Source: Alteromonas sp. CI.11.F.A3
GTDB lineage: Bacteria; Pseudomonadota; Gammaproteobacteria; Enterobacterales; Alteromonadaceae
Assembly: GCF_032925565.1 (NCBI RefSeq)
Contig: NZ_CP136708.1
Span: 682,001-746,000 of the forward strand
Direction: 5' to 3'
DNA: 64,000 bases
This document shows positions 38,586-48,036 of this stretch, piece by piece (positions within the stretch are counted from its first letter, which is position 1; the number at the start of each line of letters is the position of its first letter). The notes beneath the pieces are model-generated. The model had not been told where the DNA came from. It ran no database searches and saw nothing but the letters and a program-made list of their open reading frames with translations. The translations under genes were made by a program, and so were the position numbers.

Positions 38586-39020
38586 ATGCGTTTAAATACT
38601 ATTGCTCCTGCTCCAGGAGCTAAACATTCTGGTAAGCGTACTGGTCGTGGTATCGGTTCAGGTCTAGGTAAAACAGGTGGCGCAGGTCACAAAGGTCAAA
38701 AAAGCCGTTCAGGTGGCCGTGTTAAGCCAGGATTTGAAGGTGGTCAGATGCCACTTCAGCGTCGTCTTCCTAAATTCGGTTTCACTTCACGCAAGAGCTT
38801 CGTTACTGATGAAGTAACGCTTGCAGAAATCGCAAAGGTTGATGGTGATACAGCATCTCTAGAAACTTTAAAAGCAGCTGGTCTTGTGAAAAAAGAGATC
38901 CAGTTCGTTAAAGTTATCAAGAGCGGCGAAGTATCACGCGCTGTTACAGTAAGCGGTTTAAAGGTTACTAAAGGCGCTAAAGAAGCGATTGAAGCTGCTG
39001 GCGGTAAAGTAGAGGAATAA
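38586..39020 (+). CDS. rplO: 50S ribosomal protein L15
   Basis: The 144-residue product starts [18 protein letters not shown], followed by a Gly/Lys/Arg-rich extension ([19 protein letters not shown]) that threads into 23S rRNA, and then a globular domain. Length matches E. coli (144). It lies directly before secY, as in the conserved order. Confidence 0.98.
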   Translation: MRLNTIAPAPGAKHSGKRTGRGIGSGLGKTGGAGHKGQKSRSGGRVKPGFEGGQMPLQRRLPKFGFTSRKSFVTDEVTLAEIAKVDGDTASLETLKAAGLVKKEIQFVKVIKSGEVSRAVTVSGLKVTKGAKEAIEAAGGKVEE

Positions 39021-39025
39021 GCTAG

Positions 39026-40345
39026 ATGGCTAAACCAGGATTGGATTCAGGCGCGAAAAGCGGCTTGAGTGAGCTTAAAGCAAGATTGTTGTTCGTACTC
39101 GGTGCGATTGTTGTGTTCAGATTAGGTTCTTACGTTCCTATTCCGGGCATCGATCCAGCTGTACTTGCTGACTTGTTCGAGCAACAGAAAGGTACCATTG
39201 TAGAAATGTTTAACATGTTCTCCGGTGGTGCGCTTGAGCGTGCATCCGTTCTGGCTTTGGGCATCATGCCATACATTACTGCATCAATTATTATGCAGTT
39301 GCTCTCGGTGGTTCATCCTCCGATGATAGAGCTTAAAAAAGAAGGCGAAGCAGGTCGTCGTAAAATTAGCCAGTACACACGTTATTTAACGTTGGTGTTG
39401 GCTATCTTCCAATCAATTGGAATTTCGACGGGTCTGCCTAACCTAATTAATGGACTGGTATTGAACCCTGGCTTCGGATTCTACTTTACGGCAGTAGTGA
39501 GCTTGGTCACAGGAACTATGTTCCTAATGTGGTTAGGTGAGCAAATTACTGAACGAGGTATCGGTAACGGTATTTCTATATTGATATTTGCTGGTATTGT
39601 TGCCGGTCTACCAACAGCGATAGGTCAGACGGCAGAACAAGCAAGACAAGGCGACATTAACTTGTTGTTCTTGTTGTTGATGGCTGTGATTGTTATTGCG
39701 CTTACATACCTAGTGGTATTTGTAGAGCGCGGACAGCGCAGAATTGTGGTAAACTATGCAAAGCGTCAGCAAGGCCGTCAGGTTTTTGCCGCGCAAAGCA
39801 CGCATTTACCACTGAAAGTCAACATGGCTGGTGTTATTCCACCCATCTTTGCTTCCAGCATCATTTTGTTTCCGGGTACTATCGCAGGATGGTTCGGACA
39901 GAATGAATCTACAGCGTGGTTGCAGGACGTAGCACTTATGCTATCTCCAGGTCAGCCTCTGTATGTGATGTTATATGCAACAGCGATAATCTTCTTCTGC
40001 TTCTTCTACACGGCGTTGGTTTTCAACCCGCGTGAAACTGCGGATAACTTGAAGAAGTCTGGTGCGTTTGTACCAGGTATTCGTCCTGGTGAGCAAACAT
40101 CACGTTATATCGATAAGGTAATGACTCGTCTGACTCTGGCAGGCGCACTATACATAACCTTTATTTGTTTGGTGCCTGAATTCATGCTGATTGCCTGGAA
40201 TGTGCCGTTCTACTTCGGTGGTACGTCGCTTCTAATTATCGTGGTGGTTATCATGGACTTTATGGCACAGGTGCAGACGCATTTGATGAGTAGTCAATAT
40301 GAGTCTGTTCTGAAGAAAGCTAATCTTAAAGGCTACGGCCGTTAA
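39026..40345 (+). CDS. secY: Protein translocase subunit SecY
   Basis: The 439-residue product has ten predicted membrane segments and forms the SecYEG channel in the inner membrane. Recognisable parts are [14 protein letters not shown] in the first helix region, [22 protein letters not shown] (plug region, read in two blocks), [13 protein letters not shown], the cytoplasmic loop with YAKRQQGRQ, and [20 protein letters not shown]. It follows rplO by five bases and precedes rpmJ, as in E. coli. Confidence 0.98.
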   Translation: MAKPGLDSGAKSGLSELKARLLFVLGAIVVFRLGSYVPIPGIDPAVLADLFEQQKGTIVEMFNMFSGGALERASVLALGIMPYITASIIMQLLSVVHPPMIELKKEGEAGRRKISQYTRYLTLVLAIFQSIGISTGLPNLINGLVLNPGFGFYFTAVVSLVTGTMFLMWLGEQITERGIGNGISILIFAGIVAGLPTAIGQTAEQARQGDINLLFLLLMAVIVIALTYLVVFVERGQRRIVVNYAKRQQGRQVFAAQSTHLPLKVNMAGVIPPIFASSIILFPGTIAGWFGQNESTAWLQDVALMLSPGQPLYVMLYATAIIFFCFFYTALVFNPRETADNLKKSGAFVPGIRPGEQTSRYIDKVMTRLTLAGALYITFICLVPEFMLIAWNVPFYFGGTSLLIIVVVIMDFMAQVQTHLMSSQYESVLKKANLKGYGR

Positions 40346-40382
40346 GTTAGCCCCTTAATATATAAGATAGGGGAGTGATGTA

Positions 40383-40496
40383 ATGAAAGTTCGTGCATCA
40401 GTTAAAAAGATTTGCCGTAACTGTAAAGTTATCAAACGCAACGGTGTTGTGCGCGTAATTTGTACAGAGCCGAAGCATAAGCAAAGGCAAGGTTAA
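40383..40496 (+). CDS. rpmJ: 50S ribosomal protein L36
   Basis: A 37-residue gene, too short for many callers. The product [18 protein letters not shown] continues to a C-terminal [11 protein letters not shown]; Cys11, Cys14, Cys27 and His32 form the zinc site, so this is the zinc-binding type. A ggggag site lies before the ATG. It is the last gene of the spc operon. Confidence 0.97.
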   Translation: MKVRASVKKICRNCKVIKRNGVVRVICTEPKHKQRQG

Positions 40497-40507
40497 TCTA
40501 CGCGGTA

Positions 40508-40584
40508 CTGAATACTCGCAAAGCCAATAAGCAGGGCCTGACTTATACTTATCAGGTTCTGCTGGTTTTGTTTAAAGTATTCAG
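40508..40584 (+). terminator. Nested hairpins between the spc and alpha operons
   Basis: An inner 12-bp stem (agcagggcctga, 40530-40541, with tcaggttctgct, 40552-40563, two G-T pairs) is followed by a T-rich run (ggttttgttt). An outer 9-bp perfect repeat (ctgaatact, 40508-40516, with agtattcag, 40576-40584) encloses it. The inner part looks like a terminator or attenuator. Confidence 0.7.
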
Positions 40585-40599
40585 AACCTAAATATTTGC

Positions 40600-40673
40600 A
40601 ATTTAGTTGACGGGTAAGTATCCTATCGGGCTTTTTAGGTCGTCAACAATAAATTAGAGGAGTGCTGTTAATG
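40600..40673 (+). promoter_or_regulatory. Alpha-operon leader (S4-binding pseudoknot candidate)
   Basis: Just before rpsM, gttgacg (40606-40612) pairs with cgtcaac (40641-40647), and the loop holds gtatcct and cgggcttttt, the phrases conserved in the E. coli alpha-operon mRNA leader. There S4 binds the leader and represses translation of rpsM-rpsK-rpsD-rplQ. An aggag site follows, seven bases before the rpsM ATG. Confidence 0.75.
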
Positions 40674-41027
40674 GCCCGTATCGCTGGCATTAACATTCCT
40701 GAGCACAAGCATGCTGTAATCGCTATCCAAGCGATCTATGGCGTTGGTCCTACACGTGCTAAAAGCATTTGTGTAGGTGCTGGTGTTGCAGAAGATACAA
40801 AGATCAAAGAGCTAGACGAAGCGACTATTGATAAGCTTCGTGACGAAGTGGCTAAATTTACCGTTGAAGGTGATTTACGCCGTGAAGTCTCTATGAGCAT
40901 CAAACGTTTGATGGACCTGGGTTGCTTCCGTGGTATTCGCCACCGTCGTAGCTTGCCTCTACGTGGTCAGCGCACTAAAACTAATGCGCGTACCCGTAAA
41001 GGTCCTCGTAAGCCAATTAAGAAGTAA
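40671..41027 (+). CDS. rpsM: 30S ribosomal protein S13
   Basis: The 118-residue product begins [18 protein letters not shown] and ends in the Arg/Lys-rich tail [11 protein letters not shown], with [19 protein letters not shown] before it. S13 is in the head of the small subunit and contacts P-site tRNA. The ATG at 40671 follows ggagtgctgtta. First gene of the alpha operon. Confidence 0.98.
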   Translation: MARIAGINIPEHKHAVIAIQAIYGVGPTRAKSICVGAGVAEDTKIKELDEATIDKLRDEVAKFTVEGDLRREVSMSIKRLMDLGCFRGIRHRRSLPLRGQRTKTNARTRKGPRKPIKK

Positions 41028-41041
41028 ACGGGGAATAAGTT

Positions 41042-41434
41042 ATGGCTAAAGCACCAGCTCGTAGTACGCGTAAGCGCGCTAAACGTCAGGTTGCAGACGG
41101 TATGGCTCATATCCATGCGTCTTTCAACAACACAATTGTGACTATTACAGACCGTCAAGGCAATGCATTAGCATGGGCGACATCTGGTGGTTCAGGTTTC
41201 CGTGGTTCACGTAAATCTACCCCATTTGCTGCACAGGTTGCTGCAGAGCGTGCAGGTGTTGCTGCACAAGAATACGGTCTTAAAAACCTAGAAGTGTTTG
41301 TAAAAGGTCCAGGTCCAGGCCGTGAGTCTGCGATCCGTGCTCTTAACGCTACTGGTTATAAGATCACAAATATTACCGATGTGACACCAATTCCTCACAA
41401 CGGTTGTCGTCCACCGAAAAAACGTCGCGTTTAA
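41042..41434 (+). CDS. rpsK: 30S ribosomal protein S11
   Basis: The 130-residue product contains [19 protein letters not shown] and ends [15 protein letters not shown], the S11 signature. It lies on the platform of the small subunit. It follows rpsM by 14 bases. Confidence 0.98.
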   Translation: MAKAPARSTRKRAKRQVADGMAHIHASFNNTIVTITDRQGNALAWATSGGSGFRGSRKSTPFAAQVAAERAGVAAQEYGLKNLEVFVKGPGPGRESAIRALNATGYKITNITDVTPIPHNGCRPPKKRRV

Positions 41435-41458
41435 TCGACGGACAGTTGGAGAAAGATC

Positions 41459-42079
41459 ATGGCAAGATATTTGGGTCCAAAACTCAAACTTAGCCGTCGC
41501 GAAGGAACTGATTTGTTCCTTAAAAGCGGCGTTCGCGCAATCGATTCTAAATGTAAAATCGATACAGCGCCTGGTCAGCATGGAGCCCGTCGTGGCCGTT
41601 TGTCTGACTACGGTGTTCAGCTGCGTGAAAAACAAAAAGTTCGTCGTATGTATGGCGTTCTTGAAAAGCAATTCCGCAACTACTATAAAGAAGCTGCACG
41701 TCTAAAAGGGAACACAGGTGAAAACTTGTTACAACTTTTAGAAAAGCGTCTTGATAACGTAGTTTACCGTATGGGATTTGCTAGCACACGTGCTGAAGCA
41801 CGTCAGCTAGTTAGCCACAAGGCGATCATGGTAAATGGTCAAGTTGTGAACATTCCATCATTCAACGTTTCTGCCGAAGACGTGGTTTCTGTTCGTGAAA
41901 AAGCTAAGAAGCAAGCTCGTATCGTAGCTGCTTTGGAACTGGCTGACCAACGCGAGAAGCCAACTTGGATTGAAGTAGACAGCACGAAAATGGAAGGTAC
42001 TTTTAAGCGCCTACCAGAAAGAACTGATTTGTCTGCGGAAATTAACGAACAGTTGATCGTTGAACTTTACTCTAAGTAA
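41459..42079 (+). CDS. rpsD: 30S ribosomal protein S4
   Basis: The 206-residue product begins [19 protein letters not shown] and has an S4 RNA-binding domain (about residues 95-155, with [19 protein letters not shown]). S4 starts 16S rRNA assembly and, in E. coli, represses the alpha operon through the leader; the matching leader is present upstream here. A ggagaaag site precedes the ATG. Confidence 0.98.
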   Translation: MARYLGPKLKLSRREGTDLFLKSGVRAIDSKCKIDTAPGQHGARRGRLSDYGVQLREKQKVRRMYGVLEKQFRNYYKEAARLKGNTGENLLQLLEKRLDNVVYRMGFASTRAEARQLVSHKAIMVNGQVVNIPSFNVSAEDVVSVREKAKKQARIVAALELADQREKPTWIEVDSTKMEGTFKRLPERTDLSAEINEQLIVELYSK

Positions 42080-42101
42080 AGCTAACTAAAGAGGAAGCAT
42101 T

Positions 42102-43088
42102 GTGGGTTCTGTGACTGAATTCCTTAAACCGAGACTAGTTGAGATCGAAAACGTTTCTCCTACTCGTGCCAAAGTAACTTTGGAACCACTAGAGCGCGGC
42201 TTTGGCCACACTCTAGGTAACGCCCTACGTCGTATCTTGTTGTCATCCATGCCAGGATGCGCAGTTACTGAAGTAGAAATTGATGGCGTTCTTCACGAGT
42301 ACAGCACCAAAGAAGGTGTGCAAGAAGACGTAATTGAAATCTTGCTAAATCTTAAAGGTTTAGCGGTTCGCCTTGAAGGTAAAACTGAGGCAACCCTAAC
42401 TCTAGTGAAATCTGGCGCTGGCCCTGTTGTTGCTGGTGACATTCAGCATGATGGCGACGTAGAAATTGTTAACCCTGACCACTTAGTTTGTACTTTAACT
42501 GGCGAAGCTGAAATCAGCATGCGTATTAAAGTAGAAATGGGTCGCGGTTATGTACCAGCTTCTACCCGTCGCTCCTCTGAAGAAGATGATCGTCCAATTG
42601 GTCGTTTGTTAGTTGATGCTTCATACAGCCCAGTAGAGCGTATAGCTTACAGTGTAGAGTCTGCCCGTGTTGAACAACGCACAGACCTAGACAAATTGAT
42701 TATCGATATGGAAACGAACGGTACTTTAGATCCTGAAGAAGCGATCCGCCGTTCTGCGACTATCCTAGCTGAACAGCTTGATGCATTCGTAGATTTACGT
42801 GATGTATCTGAGCCAGAAGCGAAAGAAGAGAAGCCGGAATTTGATCCGATTCTACTTCGCCCAGTTGATGACCTAGAGCTAACTGTACGTTCTGCTAACT
42901 GTTTAAAAGCAGAAGCTATCCAGTACATTGGTGACCTGGTTCAGCGTACTGAGGTTGAGCTACTTAAAACGCCAAACCTTGGTAAAAAATCGCTAACTGA
43001 AATCAAAGATGTTCTAGCATCTCGTGGACTTTCTCTAGGTATGCGCCTAGAAAACTGGCCGCCTGAGAGCATCGCTGAAAAAGATTAA
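42102..43088 (+). CDS. rpoA: RNA polymerase subunit alpha
   Basis: The 328-residue product starts at a GTG (42102) after a GAGGAAG site. The N-terminal assembly domain shows [19 protein letters not shown] (about residues 35-53), and the C-terminal domain with [14 protein letters not shown] [19 protein letters not shown] and [19 protein letters not shown] binds UP elements and activators. Length is close to E. coli (329). Confidence 0.98.
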   Translation: MGSVTEFLKPRLVEIENVSPTRAKVTLEPLERGFGHTLGNALRRILLSSMPGCAVTEVEIDGVLHEYSTKEGVQEDVIEILLNLKGLAVRLEGKTEATLTLVKSGAGPVVAGDIQHDGDVEIVNPDHLVCTLTGEAEISMRIKVEMGRGYVPASTRRSSEEDDRPIGRLLVDASYSPVERIAYSVESARVEQRTDLDKLIIDMETNGTLDPEEAIRRSATILAEQLDAFVDLRDVSEPEAKEEKPEFDPILLRPVDDLELTVRSANCLKAEAIQYIGDLVQRTEVELLKTPNLGKKSLTEIKDVLASRGLSLGMRLENWPPESIAEKD

Positions 43089-43129
43089 TCAGGTTTTTAA
43101 TAAACTGATTTGTAGAGAAGGATAAAACT

Positions 43130-43531
43130 ATGCGCCATCGTAAGAGTGGTCGTCAGTTGAATCGCAACAGCAGCCATCGTCAAGCTATGTTTAAGAACAT
43201 GGCCGGCTCTTTGGTCAAGCACGAAGTGATCAAAACGACGTTACCAAAAGCGAAAGAATTACGTCGCGTTATTGAGCCTCTTATCACTATGGCTAAGCAA
43301 GACAGCGTTGCAAACCGCCGTTTAGCTTTCGCCCGCACTGGTGATAAAGAAGTTGTTGGTAAACTATTCAACGAGCTTGGTCCTCGTTACGAAGCTCGCC
43401 CAGGCGGATACACTCGCATTCTTAAATGCGGACTCCGTGCTGGCGACAATGCCCCTATGGCATACGTTGAACTAGTAGACCGTCCAGTTGTTGAAGCTGA
43501 AGAAGAAGCAGTAGAAGCAACTGAAGAGTAA
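43130..43531 (+). CDS. rplQ: 50S ribosomal protein L17
   Basis: The 133-residue product begins [19 protein letters not shown] and contains [20 protein letters not shown], with a Glu-rich C-terminal tail. L17 lies near the tunnel exit. It is the last gene of the alpha operon and is followed by a strong terminator. Confidence 0.98.
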   Translation: MRHRKSGRQLNRNSSHRQAMFKNMAGSLVKHEVIKTTLPKAKELRRVIEPLITMAKQDSVANRRLAFARTGDKEVVGKLFNELGPRYEARPGGYTRILKCGLRAGDNAPMAYVELVDRPVVEAEEEAVEATEE

Positions 43532-43566
43532 TTAATACTCTCAATTCTGAGTTATCAGAATTATTA

Positions 43567-43598
43567 AAAAACCCGGCTTAGGCCGGGTTTTTTGTTTT
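43567..43598 (+). terminator. Terminator of the alpha operon
   Basis: A 12-bp stem (aaaaaacccggc with gccgggtttttt) with loop ttag, then more T residues. Confidence 0.96.
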
Positions 43599-43711
43599 TT
43601 GAAATTTAATATTTGTGCTAACTGATAATTAATCAAGTTAATTGCTGGAAGCGCCGTTTCATACAACAAAGATTCTTTGTATACTTTAATAAATAATAGA
43701 AGTATCAGGAT

Positions 43712-43727
43712 GTGAGAGTTCTCTCAC
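43712..43727. promoter_or_regulatory. Short palindrome upstream of manC
   Basis: GTGAGAG and CTCTCAC form a perfect 7-bp inverted repeat around TT, 19 bases before the manC ATG. It could be an operator or an mRNA hairpin in the leader. No polysaccharide-operon ops/JUMPstart element was seen in the 43600-43746 gap. Confidence 0.4.
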
Positions 43728-43746
43728 CTCATTAAGGAATAGAAGC

Positions 43747-45153
43747 ATGAAACCAGTAGTACTTGCAGGCGGCACCGGAAGCCGCTTATGGCCAAAATCA
43801 CGAGCGGCGTTACCTAAACAGTTTTTGTCGCTCACATCCGATAACACCATGTTGCAAGACACTATTGTTCGTTTGAATGGTACTAAAGCCCAAAGCCCCA
43901 TTTTCATATGTAATGATGCACACCGATTTCTAGTTGCAGAGCAACTACGTCAAAAAGACATTCAGCATGGCGGTATTTTACTGGAGCCAGTTGGCCGAAA
44001 TACTGCACCAGCTATTGCACTAGCAGCGTTGCATGCAACGATGAATGGTGAAGATCCTGTTTTACTCGTACTAGCAGCCGACCATTTAATCAAAGACGAA
44101 CCCGCATTTCATTCTGCAATTGAAAAAGCAGAAAAATTAGCAGGGCAAGGTAAGTTGGTGACGTTTGGTATAGTGCCAGATCAACCACACACAGGCTATG
44201 GCTACATTAAAGCAGGAAGTGGATTGGCAGACGGGTTTGAAGTTGCTGAGTTTGTTGAGAAACCTGCGCTTGAAACTGCAAAAGGGTATGTCGATTCTGG
44301 TGACTATTACTGGAATAGTGGCATGTTTATGTTTAAAGCTAGCAGATATTTACAAGAGCTTGAGAAATACAGCCCTGAAATGCTAGATGTCTGTAAACGC
44401 GCCATTGACACTGAAATCCCAGACCTAGATTTTATTCGCGTCGATCATGATATTTTTGCTACCTGCCCAGATGACTCTATCGATTATGCTGTAATGGAAA
44501 AAACTGATAGTGCTGCCATGGTTCCACTTGATGCCCAGTGGAGTGATGTAGGTAGCTGGACTTCGTTGTGGGAAACAGCGGAAAAAGACGAAAATGGCAA
44601 CGTTTCTGTTGGTGATACTATTTTAGAAAATACTAAAAATAGCTATGTGAACGCAGAGCAACGTCTTGTATCTGTCATTGGTCTGGAAGACGTTATTGTG
44701 GTTGAAACCAAAGATGCGGTGATGGTCGCTCATAAAGACGATGCTCAGAGTATCAAGAACGTGGTAAACAAACTAAAAGCTGAAAAACGCCCTGAATTTC
44801 AGTTCCATCGTGAAGTATTTCGCCCTTGGGGCAGTTACGATTCAATTGATAATGGGGCTCGTTTCCAAGTTAAGCGAATTACTGTTAAGCCTGGCGAAAA
44901 ACTGTCGGTTCAAATGCACCATCACCGCGCTGAACACTGGATCGTGGTATCGGGCAGTGCCAATGTAACCATAGATGACAAAACTACATTAGTCACCGAG
45001 AACCAATCGGTTTACATTCCTATAGGGGCTGTTCACGCTCTAGAAAATCCGGGTAAAATCCAACTGGAGCTTATTGAAGTGCAGTCAGGCGCCTATTTAG
45101 GCGAAGATGACATAGTACGCTTTTCTGATAGATATGGGCGTGTTGCTAAATAA
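43747..45153 (+). CDS. manC: Mannose-1-phosphate guanylyltransferase / mannose-6-phosphate isomerase
   Basis: The 468-residue product is bifunctional. The N-terminal nucleotidyltransferase shows [16 protein letters not shown] and LPKQFL (about residues 4-27) and [10 protein letters not shown]. The C-terminal type II phosphomannose isomerase cupin (about residues 355-468) shows [34 protein letters not shown] and [13 protein letters not shown]. It makes GDP-mannose, the precursor used by the gmd product at the far end of this locus. It opens the polysaccharide region and is followed by its own terminator, so it is probably expressed separately. The symbol cpsB or algA is also used. Confidence 0.96.
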   Translation: MKPVVLAGGTGSRLWPKSRAALPKQFLSLTSDNTMLQDTIVRLNGTKAQSPIFICNDAHRFLVAEQLRQKDIQHGGILLEPVGRNTAPAIALAALHATMNGEDPVLLVLAADHLIKDEPAFHSAIEKAEKLAGQGKLVTFGIVPDQPHTGYGYIKAGSGLADGFEVAEFVEKPALETAKGYVDSGDYYWNSGMFMFKASRYLQELEKYSPEMLDVCKRAIDTEIPDLDFIRVDHDIFATCPDDSIDYAVMEKTDSAAMVPLDAQWSDVGSWTSLWETAEKDENGNVSVGDTILENTKNSYVNAEQRLVSVIGLEDVIVVETKDAVMVAHKDDAQSIKNVVNKLKAEKRPEFQFHREVFRPWGSYDSIDNGARFQVKRITVKPGEKLSVQMHHHRAEHWIVVSGSANVTIDDKTTLVTENQSVYIPIGAVHALENPGKIQLELIEVQSGAYLGEDDIVRFSDRYGRVAK

Positions 45154-45261
45154 TTGTTAAGCAAATTAGTTGCCGGGTAAGTGAAATAAGAGTAATTTGT
45201 TTAAAACTGATAAAAAATAAAAATCATCCAAACAGTTTTTACCCACTATGCAATATCTTTC

Positions 45262-45287
45262 GACCGGCCTTTGCCGGTCTTTTATTT
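45262..45287 (+). terminator. Terminator after manC
   Basis: A 7-bp stem (gaccggc with gccggtc) with loop cttt, then ttttattt. Confidence 0.88.
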
Positions 45288-45335
45288 ACTAGAGTATGTA
45301 TGGATTAGTTCTTTCTGTTCAAAAGGATTTGATTT

Positions 45336-47192
45336 ATGAAAAATAGATTGTTCTTGTTCTCCATTGTTATCAGCATTTTACAATTAACTGCTTGCAGCAG
45401 TGAAGATAAAACATATGACTTAGACTTAAGCATATCGGGGTTAGACTCTGGCTCACTTACTGTCGAATCTAGTTTAGGCGAACGAGTAAGTATAAACTCT
45501 AGCGGAGTGTATAGATTTAAAAATGGTTTTAAATCACTGGACGAAGCAAATGTAAGTATAATCTCACAACCAGTTGGTTTGTTATGTGAAAATACACAAA
45601 ACTCAACCCAAGATAATATTAAATTAGTAAATATCGAGTGTCATGGCGCACCAGCCCCATCAATATTATCTATAAACTATGATGTCAAAAAAATTAATCT
45701 AGAATGGGTTAACAATTCGTCAAAAAATATGTCCCACTCTATTCTTCTTCGCCAACGTGAAAGCGATACGTTTGTCCCAATCAAACGCGGGATTTCAAGT
45801 ACCTCTTTTGAACTCATTGTGAATAGCTATGAGTACGCGAGTGCGGAAATCATCATTGAAACTTGTAATTCGCTGGGATGCGCACAGTCAGAAGTTTCGA
45901 GCGTTAGCGAAAATTTAATAGAAATAATAGGGTTTACTGAGTTAGACAGTGTGGATGAGAACTTCTATTACGGTCGTGAAGTGTCGGTTTCCAGTGAAGC
46001 TAATTTGTTATTAGTAAGTGCAAGTAAGAAGTCTTCAGAAGTGGAAAGTGGACTTGAATACCGTTTTGGCTCTGTCTACCTATACTCCTTAACCACTGGA
46101 TCGCCCGCAGAAGTTGAAAAGTTTGAGCTACCGAACGCTGAGCTTGATTTTGGAGAAGGAGTCGGGGTTTCTGATAACGGTCATGTTTTAGTTATTCTAG
46201 GAGAGGTTGTTTCACAAACAGATTCATCGGAAAAGCTAAATGGAATTTATATCTATGAGAAAGAATCAGGAGGTTCATGGCTCTTAAGTCAAACAATCGC
46301 TCTAGATGGCTTAAACGATTGGCATTTTGGCAATGCTATTGATTTAACGTATTCGGGGAATTTGATTGTACTTACAAACTTTAAATATGGAGACTCTCTA
46401 GGGCGAACGGTTGTTTTAGAAAGAGGCCAAGATGACAGTTACCATTTTTCTGTTATCGAAGACCCAACTTCTGGCCATATGTCAACAGGTTACGGTAGTT
46501 CCATATCAGTATCTAGAGACGGTAGCTTCTTTATTGTAGGTTCTCCGCGAGAAGATGAAAAAGTTATAGAAATCGATGATGACGAATTTCCTACGTTTAC
46601 TTATACCGAAGGAGCAGCTTTTGTGTATGAGAAATTAGATGGCGAATGGTCAGTTACTTCTAAACTGAAATCGAGCTCTCCAAGAATTGACGAAGCATTT
46701 GGCACTGGATTAAATATATCAGATGACGGCCAATTAATTGCGGTAGGTTCTCCGGGGGGAGAGGGCTCTTCAGGTAAAGTAGAAATTTTTGTTATAAAAG
46801 ACGGATTGTGGAGCCAAGCTCATTTATTAAACTCACCTTCTCCTTCACCCTATTTAGAAGACCGTTTCGGTTACTCCTTGTCATTCAATCATGGTGCCGA
46901 TGGTTTATTCATTGGCGCACCGGGCGAAAAAAGCGACTTAGTTGGTATAACAAAGGTATCTTCTCAGAACGTAGGCTCGAATGATTCAGGAGCTATATAT
47001 CACTACAGTATTAACTCCACCGAACATTGGGAAAATAAAACTCTTATTAAATCTAAAGTTAATTTCAGATATGAAGGATTTGGTAAAGAGGTTCTTTTAA
47101 CAGAATCTGGCACTTTAATTGCCGCGGGATTTAACTACCCAGCGATAGTAGGTGAAAGGAAAGAGTCACCTGGCGGCTTCTATATTTACTAG
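45336..47192 (+). CDS. Lipoprotein with a FG-GAP-like beta-propeller
   Basis: The 618-residue product has a lipoprotein signal (lipobox LTAC, then SSED). Residues 25-200 form two or three beta domains, the second with a fibronectin-like pattern (SINYDVKKINLEWVN). From about residue 205 a repeating unit appears: YGREVSVSSEANLLLVSAS, FGEGVGVSDNGHVLVILG, FGNAIDLTYSGNLIVL, YGSSISVSRDGSFFIVGSP, FGTGLNISDDGQLIAVGSP and FGYSLSF with FIGAPGE, alternating with YLYSL- or VYEKL-type strands. This is the pattern of FG-GAP/integrin-alpha-like propellers. An aaggat site precedes the ATG. Function unknown; it sits between manC and the glycosyltransferase genes, which is unusual for such a protein. Confidence 0.82.
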   Translation: MKNRLFLFSIVISILQLTACSSEDKTYDLDLSISGLDSGSLTVESSLGERVSINSSGVYRFKNGFKSLDEANVSIISQPVGLLCENTQNSTQDNIKLVNIECHGAPAPSILSINYDVKKINLEWVNNSSKNMSHSILLRQRESDTFVPIKRGISSTSFELIVNSYEYASAEIIIETCNSLGCAQSEVSSVSENLIEIIGFTELDSVDENFYYGREVSVSSEANLLLVSASKKSSEVESGLEYRFGSVYLYSLTTGSPAEVEKFELPNAELDFGEGVGVSDNGHVLVILGEVVSQTDSSEKLNGIYIYEKESGGSWLLSQTIALDGLNDWHFGNAIDLTYSGNLIVLTNFKYGDSLGRTVVLERGQDDSYHFSVIEDPTSGHMSTGYGSSISVSRDGSFFIVGSPREDEKVIEIDDDEFPTFTYTEGAAFVYEKLDGEWSVTSKLKSSSPRIDEAFGTGLNISDDGQLIAVGSPGGEGSSGKVEIFVIKDGLWSQAHLLNSPSPSPYLEDRFGYSLSFNHGADGLFIGAPGEKSDLVGITKVSSQNVGSNDSGAIYHYSINSTEHWENKTLIKSKVNFRYEGFGKEVLLTESGTLIAAGFNYPAIVGERKESPGGFYIY

Positions 47193-47202
47193 TAAGCCTA
47201 TA

Positions 47203-47240
47203 GCTCGCTTGTTGAAATGAGTAGTTTTGCGCAAGCGAGC
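47203..47240. terminator. Hairpin between convergent genes
   Basis: gctcgcttg (47203-47211) and caagcgagc (47232-47240) form a 9-bp stem with a 20-base loop, placed between the ends of two convergent genes. The T-run is poor. Confidence 0.5.
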
Positions 47241-47258
47241 AATCAGTTAAAGCTCTAC

Positions 47259-48016
47259 TCAATCAAACACTTCATGAAACTTAACCATTGAAGGCTCATA
47301 GCGCTCTATGCTACCAGATTCTATTTTTTCTCTTAATTTATCACATAATTCTTTAGGCTCAGCATCAGCTTTAATTTCCTTAAAATCCGTGTAGGCATAG
47401 TTCCACCATTGAATTTCCGTCAAATTTTCTATTTCTGTTTCTGAAAACCGATACTTAACAACTTTAGCCGGAACACCAGCGACAACAGCGTAAGGAGGAA
47501 CGTCTTTTGTAACTACGGCTCTCGTGGCGATTACTGCGCCATTGCCGATAGATATTCCGGTAGCTAAAGTTACGTTATTACCTATCCAAACATCGTGGCC
47601 AATAGTAATGGAGAGGTCTTGCTTCTGATGTGGATTAGCAATTTGATAAGGTCTATCTAGTTCAGCATCTTGCGCTGACGATGTAGATAGTATAAATGTT
47701 GGATTGTAGGTAACTGCAGAGCTGGAAAAGCGTTCTATAGGATGCTTTTCTCCCATCACACTAGCACCGCTAGCTATGGAGCAGTATCTTCCAACAACAG
47801 TATGCTCTGGTAGCTCGCTCCATGAATACGAGAAAGAGCCCATAGTATGCAACTTATTACCTTCAAAAAGCCAGTATAGGGCTCTGCAAATGAACTAGAA
47901 AAGAAGCTAACTCGTTCATTCTCTCTAAACCTTCCACGTCCCTTTTGCGTGAAAAACATTCGCTTTTTCTGAAAAAAAGAATTTAGCGATGCATTAAAAA
48001 ACCTTTTATGAATCAT
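47259..48016 (-). pseudogene. Hexapeptide-repeat O-acetyltransferase (CatB-related), single-base frameshift
   Basis: The 5' part reads from 48016 as MIHKRFFNASLNSFF and runs to FAEPYTGF; the 3' part continues one frame over as FEGNKLHTMGSFSYSW and GRYCSIASGASVMGEKHP, then DVWIGNNVTLATGISIG, GNGAVIATRAVVTKDV and PYAVVAGVPAKVV, the left-handed beta-helix of xenobiotic/CatB-type acetyltransferases. The shift falls at a run of five A (47865-47869, plus strand); six would restore one frame of about 250 residues. It may be a real null mutation, a phase-variable tract or a sequencing error. The 3' part alone (from 47852, 197 residues) could be translated but would lack the N-terminus. Last gene of a leftward three-gene set. 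Confidence 0.82.
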
Positions 48017-48036
48017 GTGATGAACTTTTTATTGTT

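Noticed and set aside
43599..43746. ops/JUMPstart antitermination element before the polysaccharide genes
   Set aside because: No GGCGGTAG-like sequence in the interval before manC; not seen before 50260 either.
47774..48016. Separate small gene of 80 residues
   Set aside because: Its end is out-of-frame continuation; the first part joins the acetyltransferase after a one-base correction.
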